Source of the DNA: Nonomuraea fuscirosea
GTDB lineage: Bacteria; Actinomycetota; Actinomycetes; Streptosporangiales; Streptosporangiaceae
DNA length: 64,000 nt
Direction: 5' to 3'
Assembly: GCF_003001935.1 (NCBI RefSeq)
Contig: NZ_PVNG01000009.1
Span: 62,001 to 126,000 of the forward strand
Every line of letters starts with the position of its first letter. Position 1 is the first letter of the stretch. Shown piece after piece: positions 17,120 to 24,523 of this stretch. The notes beneath the pieces are model-generated. The model was not told the origin of the DNA. It saw nothing but the letters and a program-made list of their open reading frames with translations, and made no database searches. The position numbers were made by a program, and so were the translations under genes.

Positions 17120-18373
17120 ATGACGGGACGTGCGCCGGGGAGCCCCAAAGGGGCCCGGGTTGTGGTGGACCGGTCGGAAGGTTTCGGCGAGCGGTTGCTG
17201 GGGCAATTGCTGGACCGGGCTCACACTATGCCGCCACAGCTCATCGCTCCACTGGTCGCGGAGGAGGTACGCAAGATCGGTGGCTGGGATGTGTCGATCC
17301 TGCTGCAGGACTATGACCAGGTGATGTTGGTGCCGCTGCTGGGCAGGGGGCTCACGGGCGGCGATCCCTTGCCCATTGACGGGTCGTGGGCAGGTGAGGC
17401 CTTCGTCAGCGAGACGAGGGTGGAGTATCCGGTGGCCGACGGTATCCGGATGTTCCTGCCGCTGCTCGATGGCAGTGACGAGGTCGGGGTGATGGCGCTG
17501 ACGCTCGCCGCGGTCGACGACGACGACCGCCGATTGCTGCGACGGCTGGCCGGTCTGGTCGCCGACATGCTCGTCACCAAGAACAGTTATACAGATCAGT
17601 TCTTCATGGCACGGCGTCGCGAGCCGATGAGCGTGTCCGCGGAGATTCAATGGTCGCTGTTGCCCCCGTTGTCCATGGTGACCCCACAGGTCGCGGTCGC
17701 CGGCATCATGGAGCCCGCCTATGACGTCGCCGGGGATAGCTTGGACTACGCCCTCAACGACGAAATCCTGAACATGGCCGTCATCGACGCGATGGGCCAT
17801 GGCATGAACGCGGCTGTGCTGGCGACCGTGGCCATCGGCGCCTATCGGCACGCCAGACGCGCTGATGTCGCGCTTGCCGAACTGTACGAATTCATGGACG
17901 CGGCCATCAACGAACAGTTCGGCCCCGACCAGTTCGTCACGGCGCAGATGGCACGTCTTGACATCGGGTCGGGTTGCTTGGAATGGGTCAACGCAGGGCA
18001 CCCGGCGCCGTTGCTGATCCGCGGCAACCGGGTCATCGAGGCGTTGGAGGGTGCGGGCACCCTACCGGTCGGCTTTGGCGGTGCCGCCCCGCAGATCAAC
18101 ACGCGCCAGCTCGTGCGCCATGATCGGGTGCTGTTCTACACCGATGGTCTCGTCGAAGAGCACGAGACCGGTGGTGAGCAGTTCGGCGAAGAACGTCTGA
18201 TCAGGTCCATCGAGCACGTCGGCCCCATGACGAGAACTGTGCAGCAGATGGTACGAAGCCTTTCTCACGCACTGATGCGCCAACGGCAGGGGACGACAAG
18301 TGATGACGCGAGCCTCTTCCTGGTCGAATGGCGCGGCGGGACCGCCGACCACCTCGCCGAGGTCGACCTCTGA
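17120..18373 (+). CDS. PP2C-type SpoIIE phosphatase with N-terminal sensor domain
   Basis: The protein (417 residues) has an N-terminal GAF-like region (about 20-160, WDVSILLQDYDQVMLVPLLG, then VEYPVADGIRMFLPLLDGSD) and a C-terminal SpoIIE domain. In the catalytic part, LLPPLSMVTPQVAVAG and EPAYDVAGDSLDYALND carry the A-G-D metal-binding aspartate, VIDAMGHGMNAAVLA the second metal site, and VLFYTDGLVEEH the third. These enzymes remove phosphate from STAS antagonists to free sigma factors; the STAS gene at 14490 is the nearest candidate. The usual D-x-Y-D becomes GDSLDY, a mild deviation. ATG 17120 is used, with GGGGGG far upstream. Confidence 0.87.
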   Translation: MTGRAPGSPKGARVVVDRSEGFGERLLGQLLDRAHTMPPQLIAPLVAEEVRKIGGWDVSILLQDYDQVMLVPLLGRGLTGGDPLPIDGSWAGEAFVSETRVEYPVADGIRMFLPLLDGSDEVGVMALTLAAVDDDDRRLLRRLAGLVADMLVTKNSYTDQFFMARRREPMSVSAEIQWSLLPPLSMVTPQVAVAGIMEPAYDVAGDSLDYALNDEILNMAVIDAMGHGMNAAVLATVAIGAYRHARRADVALAELYEFMDAAINEQFGPDQFVTAQMARLDIGSGCLEWVNAGHPAPLLIRGNRVIEALEGAGTLPVGFGGAAPQINTRQLVRHDRVLFYTDGLVEEHETGGEQFGEERLIRSIEHVGPMTRTVQQMVRSLSHALMRQRQGTTSDDASLFLVEWRGGTADHLAEVDL

Positions 18374-18407
18374 CGTAACTGAACACGTTCCCGACCACGT
18401 ACGTCCT

Positions 18408-19103
18408 TCAGGAGAAGTGAGCGTCGACCGAAGAGCTGTACACCGGTGGCGGACGAACGCGCGCCCATCGGGACGACGTATCGGAGCCCGTCCATGTAGG
18501 CGTTGAGGGCGTCGGGCTCGCGTCCGGCCCGCACGTCGGGGCGGCCAGGCAGACGCTGGTCGTCGGCCGGCTGTCGACCACGCACTCAAGATCCTCCATG
18601 CCTTCGATCTCGTACCGGGGCCATCCGAGGTACTCGCTCATGTAGCCGTACCCGCCGTGCAGCTGCACGCAGGCGTCGAGCACGTCGTTCTGCACGTGGG
18701 CGGACCACCATTTTGGCCTTGGCGGCGTCGGCCGGGCGGAGGGCTCGCCCGGTGTGCAGGCGGACGCAGTGGTCGACGTACGCCTGCGCCACCTCCATGC
18801 GGGTGGCCAGCTCGGCGGTGTCGGCCTCCGGCTGCCCGATCTTGTCCAGCTTGCGCCCGCGTTCGAAGCCAGCTCCTCGCAGGCCACCGCGTTGAACCGG
18901 TAGTCGCCCGCCGCGCCGCCGCCGTACTTCGCGGGCACCTCCAGGCCGAGGAAGCCCTGCTCGCCGGCCGCGCGCCAGGCGGCCCGGTCGATGAGCCGTT
19001 CGGCGGCGAAACGTTCCTGATGGGGGAGCAGCTCGCGGGTGGTGAAGGCGGCCATCGAGGCTCTGAACAGGTCGTGCTCGTCGTCGAACAGCAGTCGGTC
19101 CAC
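18408..19103 (-). pseudogene. Acyl-CoA dehydrogenase with internal deletion
   Basis: The N-terminal domain is recognisable (FDDEHDLFRASMAAFTTREL, then GFLGLEVPAKYGGG). It breaks after VACEEL near 18,880. Another frame continues with RGRKLDKIGQPEADTAEL and VAQAYVDHCVRLHTGRAL, and the first frame returns with VQNDVLDACVQLHGGYGYMS, the conserved Q-x-x-G-G-x-G-Y of the C-terminal domain. The central FAD/substrate domain (about 130 residues in intact family members) is missing, and the end after MSEY does not match the family. Two frameshifts and two joins make it non-functional. It lies behind the cupin and acyl-CoA ligase genes in the same direction and was probably once part of that operon. Confidence 0.8.
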
Positions 19104-19179
19104 AGACAGGCGGCCTTTCGGGCGGGAGCAGGGGAAGGGCGGTGCGGCGGGCGAACCGGGTGGCAGGATCCGCGCGACG

Positions 19180-19722
19180 TCAGGAGTCGCGTTCGGCGCC
19201 GATCAGGACGTAGCACATCAGCGCCGGCCGGTCGCCGCGGTTGTGCCAGGCGTGGCGGGTGCCCTGCTGGACCACGACGGCGCCGGGGGTCAGCTTGACC
19301 TCCTGGCCGTCGTCCAGCTCCAGGTGCAGCTCGCCCTCCAGGCAGATGCCGTAGTCGACGGTGTCGGTGGTGTGCATGCCGGGGTTGTCCGGCTCGAAGA
19401 CGTCCATCAGGCCAGGCAGCTTCGCGGCGGCCTCGGCGCCGAGCTCGGCGGGGTCGCCGAGGTGCTCGGGGGCGGAGGAGTCCGGCGCCCAGCGCAGGAA
19501 CAGGATGCGGGTGCCGCCGGCGCCGGGGAAGAACGGGAAGGTCGTCGGCTGCCGCGGCTTGGTGCCGACCGTGGCGGTGCCGTCCTCGGTGCCCCACATC
19601 AGGTAGAACTCCGAGCCGGGGATGGCTCCGACGGAGATCGGCTCGGCGGGCCGGTCGGTGACGAACACCGAGGTGCCGTCGGGCTCCCTGCCGGTGACGA
19701 TGAGACGAGGCTGGATGGGCAT
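19180..19722 (-). CDS. Cupin-fold protein
   Basis: This 180-residue protein has a single cupin barrel at the C-terminal half: GMHTTDTVDYGICLEGELHL (motif 1 with H and E) and GAVVVQQGTRHAWHNRGDRP (motif 2 with H). The metal ligands are present. The N-terminal half is a small beta region found in cupins that act beside dehydrogenases and ligases in catabolic clusters. It follows the acyl-CoA ligase by six bases, so the two are co-transcribed under the TetR operator. The substrate is not known. Confidence 0.83.
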   Translation of the reverse strand: MPIQPRLIVTGREPDGTSVFVTDRPAEPISVGAIPGSEFYLMWGTEDGTATVGTKPRQPTTFPFFPGAGGTRILFLRWAPDSSAPEHLGDPAELGAEAAAKLPGLMDVFEPDNPGMHTTDTVDYGICLEGELHLELDDGQEVKLTPGAVVVQQGTRHAWHNRGDRPALMCYVLIGAERDS

Positions 19723-19728
19723 GGTGGC

Positions 19729-21447
19729 TCACTCCTGCGGGGACTGCGAGGGCTGCGGGGATGGCGAAGGCTGCGGGGATTGCGGTGGTGGTGAAGGTTG
19801 CGCGGATTGCGAGGGCGGTGAAGGCGGCGCGGGGTCGGCGTCGGGCCGGCGCTGCAGGCGGAGCTGTCGCTTGGAGAACTTGCCCGTCGCCGTCTTCGGG
19901 ATCTCGGGGACGAAGTGCACCTCCTCGGGGATCCACCAGCGGGCGACGAGCGCGGTCAGATGCTCGCGTACGTCGTCGGCGGTGAGGTCGGCATCGGGCC
20001 GGCGGACCACGTACGCGACGGGCCGTTCCCCCCAGCGGGGGTGCGGCACGCCGATCACGGCCGCCTCGGCGACCCGGGGGTCGGCCATGATGGCGCCCTC
20101 CAGCTCGACCGAGGAGATCCACTCGCCTCCCGACTTCACCAGGTCCTTCGTCCGGTCGACGATGCGCACGTAACCGTGGGCGTCGATGGTGGCCACGTCC
20201 CCGGTCCTGAGCCAGCCGTCGTCGGTGAACGCCGGGCCCGGCCGCTCCTCGCCCACGTACCGGGCGGCGATGGTGGGGCCGGACACCTGCAGCTCGCCCG
20301 GTGTGACGCCGTCCCACGCGATCTCCGATCCATCCTCGCCGGCCAGCCGCAGCTCGGTGAGCGGGATCGACGGGCCGGGCGTGCCGATGACCGCGCGCCG
20401 CGCGTCCTCGTCCAGGTCGTCGTGCGCGGTGGACAGCCGCGACACCGTCACGACCGGGCTGGTCTCCGTCATCCCCCAGGCGTTGGTGAGGGGGATCCCG
20501 ATGGCCTCCTGGTACGTGCGCGACAGCGCGTCGTCCACCGCGCCGCCACCGCAGATGATCATCCGCAGGCTGGACAGGTCGTGCTCGCCCAGCAGCGGCT
20601 CCAGGCTGCGCCACACCGTGGGCACCGCGCCGGTGAAGGTGACGCGGTGCCGCTCCATCTGCGCGATCAGTTCCTCCGGCCGCGTCGCCGGGCCGGGCAG
20701 GACGAGGTCCGCGCCGCACAGCATCGCGGCGTACGGGAACCCCCAGGCGTTGACGTGGAACATCGGCACCACCGGCATCACCACGTCGCGCTCGCCGATG
20801 CCGAAGGTGTCGACCATGAGCAGCAGCAGCGCGTGCAGGACCATGGACCGGTGGCTGTAGAGGACGCCCTTCGGGTCGCCGGTGGTGCCGGAGGTGTAGC
20901 AGAGCGCCGCCGCGGTGTTCTCGTCGGCGATGGAGAAGTCGCCGTCGATGGGCGTCACCTCGGCGAGCAGCTTCTCGTAGTCCAGGATCCGCGGGTCGTC
21001 GGGCAGCGGGACGTCGGCGCCGTCGTCCATGACCACGATGTGACGGGGACCGGCGAGCGTCGCCGCCAGCGGCCACACCACGGGCAGCAGCGACCGGTCG
21101 ACGAAGAGCACGTCGTCCGCGGCGTCGTCGACGATGTAGCGGATCTGCTCGTGGAAGAGCCGGTGGTTGATCGTGTGCAGGACCCGCCCGGCGCACGGCA
21201 CCGCGAGGTACAGCTCCACGTGCCGCTGGCTGTTCCAGCCGAACGTGCCGACCCGGGCGCCGCGGGGGACGCCGAGCCGGTCCAGCGCCGCCGCCAGCCG
21301 CCGGGTGCGTACGCAGACCTCGGCCCACGTCGCGGTGGTCTCGCCGCCCACCCGGCCCGTCACCACCCGCTTGTGCCCGAAGTTGCGCTCCACCCGGCGC
21401 AGGATCAGGGGGAGGGTCAGGGCATGCTCCTGCATCAAGCCGTGCAT
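19729..21447 (-). CDS. Acyl-CoA synthetase (FadD-type ANL ligase)
   Basis: The enzyme (572 residues) activates a carboxylate with ATP and CoA. Motifs in order: P-loop YTSGTTGDPKGVLYSH, N-A-W-G-M-T-E-T-S (A5), DDGWLRTGDVATID (A7), GYVRIVDRTKDLVKSGGEWI (A8) and the catalytic lysine in PKTATGKFSK (A10). The residues resemble medium-chain or aryl fatty-acid ligases. ATG 21447 is chosen because the promoter -10 lies at 21537-21542, so the upstream ATG at 21537 precedes the transcript start. Unusually the protein ends in a ~35-residue tail of only Pro, Ser, Gln, Ala and Glu, absent in the family. Confidence 0.88.
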   Translation of the reverse strand: MHGLMQEHALTLPLILRRVERNFGHKRVVTGRVGGETTATWAEVCVRTRRLAAALDRLGVPRGARVGTFGWNSQRHVELYLAVPCAGRVLHTINHRLFHEQIRYIVDDAADDVLFVDRSLLPVVWPLAATLAGPRHIVVMDDGADVPLPDDPRILDYEKLLAEVTPIDGDFSIADENTAAALCYTSGTTGDPKGVLYSHRSMVLHALLLLMVDTFGIGERDVVMPVVPMFHVNAWGFPYAAMLCGADLVLPGPATRPEELIAQMERHRVTFTGAVPTVWRSLEPLLGEHDLSSLRMIICGGGAVDDALSRTYQEAIGIPLTNAWGMTETSPVVTVSRLSTAHDDLDEDARRAVIGTPGPSIPLTELRLAGEDGSEIAWDGVTPGELQVSGPTIAARYVGEERPGPAFTDDGWLRTGDVATIDAHGYVRIVDRTKDLVKSGGEWISSVELEGAIMADPRVAEAAVIGVPHPRWGERPVAYVVRRPDADLTADDVREHLTALVARWWIPEEVHFVPEIPKTATGKFSKRQLRLQRRPDADPAPPSPPSQSAQPSPPPQSPQPSPSPQPSQSPQE

Positions 21448-21524
21448 CTCGTCGGCAGCCTTTCTTAAGCCGGGCAGACTCTCGGGAACCGGGCGGACTC
21501 TCGGGAAAGGACGGATCTCACTGC

Positions 21525-21565
21525 TTACTGAGCGCATAGTTAGTAACGAGAGCGGCGCTTGTCAA
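21525..21565 (-). promoter_or_regulatory. TetR-operated promoter of the acyl-CoA ligase
   Basis: On the minus strand TTGACA (21565-21560), a 17-base spacer and TAACTA (21542-21537) form a near-consensus promoter. The -10 is the beginning of an 18-bp operator, which on the plus strand reads TTACTGAGCGCATAGTTA (21525-21542), followed by GTAA, giving TTACT and AGTAA ends. The same 18 bp recur inverted at 22353-22370. Confidence 0.85.
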
Positions 21566-21579
21566 GCATGAAGCGAGCT

Positions 21580-22260
21580 CTAGGCGCTGGTGGGGCGACG
21601 GCCGCGGACGGCGGCGGTCATGTGGACGGCCAGGTCGGCGTAGAACGCGCCGAGCGAGGCCGGGGTGTCGGTGCCGCCCAGCCGGTACCAGCGGACCAGG
21701 TCGACCCCCAGCGACAGGATCGAGCGCGCCAGGCGGCTGACGTCGTCCTGGTCGGCCGTCGCGCCGTCGACGATCCGGCCGACCGCGTCCCTGAAGATGG
21801 CGTTGAACTGAGCGCGCAGGTCGAGGATCTCCGCGTAGTGCTCGGCCGAGAGCGGGGTCAGCTCGTACTGGCAGACCCGCGCCGTCGTGTGGTGCTCGGC
21901 GTGCCACTCCACGAACACCGCGACCACCTGCCGCAGATGGGTCTCCGGATCGTCGCCCGGCAGCGTCGCCCGCAGCGCCTCCAGGGCCCGGCGGTGACCG
22001 CTGCGCACGATCTCGAACAGCACCTCCTCCTTGGTGGAGAAGTGCACGTACAGGGCGCCGGGGGTGAGCCCGACCTTGCCCGTGATGTCGCGGGTCGTCG
22101 TCGCCTGGAACCCCTTCTCGGCGAAGCAGAGGACCGCGGAGCCCAGCAGGGCCTTGGTCACGTCCGAGAGGTCTTCGTCCCAGAGATCGCTGGACGGTTC
22201 GTCCAGCCAGACGAGCGGGGGATTGCCACCCCGCCGCGGACCGCGACGCTTCGCGACCAT
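21580..22260 (-). CDS. TetR family repressor of the ligase/ABC regulon
   Basis: This 226-residue TetR protein has the HTH at about 30-75: VTKALLGSAVLCFAEKGFQA, then TTRDITGKVGLTPGALYVHF and STKEEVLFEIV. The C-terminal domain is of the type found near fatty-acid-CoA ligases (TetR_C_33/FadR-like). ATG 22260 has GGAGG seven bases upstream. The gene is flanked on both sides by identical 18-bp palindromic sites over matching TTGACA promoters, one for the acyl-CoA ligase and one for the LLM/ABC operon, so it most likely represses both. The ligand is presumably an acyl-CoA made by the ligase, by analogy with the family. Confidence 0.9.
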   Translation of the reverse strand: MVAKRRGPRRGGNPPLVWLDEPSSDLWDEDLSDVTKALLGSAVLCFAEKGFQATTTRDITGKVGLTPGALYVHFSTKEEVLFEIVRSGHRRALEALRATLPGDDPETHLRQVVAVFVEWHAEHHTTARVCQYELTPLSAEHYAEILDLRAQFNAIFRDAVGRIVDGATADQDDVSRLARSILSLGVDLVRWYRLGGTDTPASLGAFYADLAVHMTAAVRGRRPTSA

Positions 22261-22330
22261 CCCCGATCCTCCCCGATGCCGATCTCGACGCGCTGACATT
22301 ACCGTCCCGTCCTACGTTCACGCGCACATC

Positions 22331-22370
22331 TTGACACCTCTCGCGCTCGCAGTAACTATGCGCTCAGTAA
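22331..22370 (+). promoter_or_regulatory. TetR-operated promoter of the LLM/ABC operon
   Basis: TTGACA (22331-22336), 16 bases, then TAACTA (22353-22358) merges into the operator TAACTATGCGCTCAGTAA (22353-22370), the exact reverse complement of the site at 21525-21542. The gene start is 33 bases downstream. Repressor bound here would cover the -10. Confidence 0.86.
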
Positions 22371-22403
22371 GTAAGTCCTGGCTCGCAATCGAGGAGATGC
22401 GGC

Positions 22404-23447
22404 ATGCGCAAGGGCATCGTGGTCACGGCCAAGCCAGGGGTGGAAGACCTGGCGGCCAAGGCCGAGGAACTCGGGTACGACAGCTTCTGGGTCTACGACA
22501 CGCCCATGGTCAACGGGGATCCCTTCGTCGGCCTGGCCCTGTGCGCCAAGGCCACCAGCCGCATCCGGCTCGGCATCGGCGTCACCTCGCCCGCCCTGCG
22601 CTCGGCCCCCGCCTGCGCGGCGGCCCTCGCCAGCCTCAACGCCCTCGCGCCCGGCCGCGTCATCTGCGGCGTCGGCACCGGCAACACCGCCCGGCGCACC
22701 CTGGGCATGAAGCCCACGACGATGGCCGCCCTGGAACGTTTCACCCGCCAGCTCCAGGACCTCACCGCCGGCCGCCCCACCGAGTACAGCGAGGGCGAGC
22801 GCACCCGCGACGTGCGCTTCCTGCACGTCGGCGACTACGTCAACACCACCGACCCGATCGAGTTCGTGGTGGCCGCCTTCGGGCTCAAGGCCGCGCGCAT
22901 CGCCGGCCGCCGTGGCGCGGGCACCATCTCCTTCGGCCTGCTCGACCCGGCGGCCTGGCAGGCGTTCGGCGAGGCCCACCGGGCCGGGGCCGCCGAGGCC
23001 GGCGTGACCACGCCGACGACCTCGTACGTGATGACCTCTATGCACATCCTCGCCGACGGCGAGAACCCGCACGGCGACCTCGCCCGCGACTCCATGGGTC
23101 ACGTCGCCATGGCGCTGCTCACCTTCGCCGCCGACAACCCCTCGTTCCTGGACGGGCTCGAACCCGACGAGGCCGACGCGGTGCGGCGGCTGCTCGACCG
23201 GCGCGGCACCACCGCCACCGCCGACGACCGCCATTTCGTCCTGTACGAGAACTACCTCGGCCGCATCTACCCCCAGGACCGCGACCTGATCGTCCCCTCC
23301 CTGGTCGACAAGCTCGGTCTCGTCGGAACCCCGGACGACCTGGTCAAACGCGTCGCCACCCTGGAAGCGTCCGGCATCGACGAGCTGCTCCTGCAGCCCG
23401 TGCTCGACCCCGACCAGGAGATGGCCGACTTCGCGCGGCTCCTGTGA
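22404..23447 (+). CDS. LLM-class F420-type oxidoreductase
   Basis: The product (347 residues) has the luciferase-like TIM barrel: an N-terminal strand ending in KAEELGYDSFWVYDTPMVNG, then TSRIRLGIGVTSPALRSA and GRVICGVGTGNTARRTLGM, which are the standard cofactor and substrate segments. Actinomycete members generally use F420. ATG 22404 follows GAGGAGATGCGGC. It is the first gene after the TetR-operated promoter and is followed by a ribose-type ABC importer, so it probably acts on the imported compound. The substrate class cannot be named. Confidence 0.88.
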   Translation: MRKGIVVTAKPGVEDLAAKAEELGYDSFWVYDTPMVNGDPFVGLALCAKATSRIRLGIGVTSPALRSAPACAAALASLNALAPGRVICGVGTGNTARRTLGMKPTTMAALERFTRQLQDLTAGRPTEYSEGERTRDVRFLHVGDYVNTTDPIEFVVAAFGLKAARIAGRRGAGTISFGLLDPAAWQAFGEAHRAGAAEAGVTTPTTSYVMTSMHILADGENPHGDLARDSMGHVAMALLTFAADNPSFLDGLEPDEADAVRRLLDRRGTTATADDRHFVLYENYLGRIYPQDRDLIVPSLVDKLGLVGTPDDLVKRVATLEASGIDELLLQPVLDPDQEMADFARLL

Positions 23448-23512
23448 CCCCCGCGTCCTGACGACGGCGCGAGCCCTCACCCCCCATCACGCCGAAGGGT
23501 CGAAGGAGAGCC

Positions 23513-24523
23513 ATGTTCCGCACCAGATCCCTCGCCGCCGCCACACTCGGACTCACCCTGCTGATCTCGGCCTGCGGCGGCCGGCCCGCCGCGCCGTCCC
23601 CGTCCGGCGGCACCTCAGGGACGTCGCTGTCCGGCCGGACGATCGCCCTGGTCGGCTACGGGAACGGCAACCCGTGGGGCGCCTACTTCAACAAGGTCTT
23701 CACCGAACGGCTGGCGCCCACCGGCGTGAAGATCGGCGACATGACCACCATGGACCCGGGCACCCAGGTCCAGAAGTTCAACCAGGCCGTGGCGCAGAAG
23801 CCGGACCTCATCGTGGTCTCCATCCTCGACACCACGGCGATGGCGGTGCCGATCAAGAAGGCCGGGGCGGCCGGCGTCCCGGTGCTCGTCTTCGACGGGC
23901 CGCCCGACCCGTCGGTGGCGGACGCGGTCATGTCGGTGCTCTCGGACAACGAGAAGCTCGGCGAGTACGCCGCCCAGAACATCATCGAGGGACTCAAGGC
24001 CCAGGGCCGCGACTCCGGCGACATCATCGTCCTGACCGGCACCAAGTCCATGCTCGTGACCCAGCACCGGATGAAGGGCTTCAACAAGGTCCTGGCGACC
24101 GCGCCGCAGTACAAGGTCGTCGACGAGCAGGACGCCAACTGGGACCCGCAGCTGTCCGGCACCATCGCCCAGCAGCTCCTGGCCAAGCACGGCAAGGACG
24201 GGGTGCAGGCCGCGTACGGCATGGCCGACTACATGGCGCTGCCGATCATCCAGGCGGCCAAGCAGGCGGGCTTCACGATCGGCGGCAAGGACGGCCTGAT
24301 CGTCACCAGCAGCAACTGCTTCAAGGCCGGCATCGACTCGATCAAGGCGGGCGAGCTGTACGGCACCGCCACCGAGGATCCGGGCACCATCGCCGAGCAG
24401 ACCGCCGACTACGTCGTACGGTATCTGACCGGCAAGAACCCGCCGCGCAGCGAGACCGTCCAGGAGGAACGGGTCACCGCCGCGAACGTCGGCGAGTTCG
24501 CCGAGCAGTGCAGCCACGCATGA
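23513..24523 (+). CDS. ABC importer lipoprotein, periplasmic-binding (ribose/LacI-type)
   Basis: This 336-residue substrate-binding lipoprotein has a signal peptide ending in the lipobox LISAC (Cys about 21), a Ser/Pro linker, then a type I periplasmic-binding fold: strand TIALVGYGNGNPWGAYFNK, PDLIVVSILDTTAM, VPVLVFDGPP, and C-terminal IDSIKAGELYGTATEDP. These are marks of the RbsB family, whose ligands are sugars, polyols or autoinducer-like compounds. It overlaps the ATPase gene by ATGA. It is regulated with the LLM gene from the upstream TetR promoter. Confidence 0.9.
   Translation: MFRTRSLAAATLGLTLLISACGGRPAAPSPSGGTSGTSLSGRTIALVGYGNGNPWGAYFNKVFTERLAPTGVKIGDMTTMDPGTQVQKFNQAVAQKPDLIVVSILDTTAMAVPIKKAGAAGVPVLVFDGPPDPSVADAVMSVLSDNEKLGEYAAQNIIEGLKAQGRDSGDIIVLTGTKSMLVTQHRMKGFNKVLATAPQYKVVDEQDANWDPQLSGTIAQQLLAKHGKDGVQAAYGMADYMALPIIQAAKQAGFTIGGKDGLIVTSSNCFKAGIDSIKAGELYGTATEDPGTIAEQTADYVVRYLTGKNPPRSETVQEERVTAANVGEFAEQCSHA

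Noticed and set aside
18638..21328. Long alternative minus-strand frame across the ligase and cupin genes
   Set aside because: Arg/Ala/Gly-rich shadow; the ligase and cupin motifs lie in the other frames.
21537..21539. ATG 21537 as start of the acyl-CoA ligase
   Set aside because: It lies within the -10/operator, upstream of the expected transcript start.
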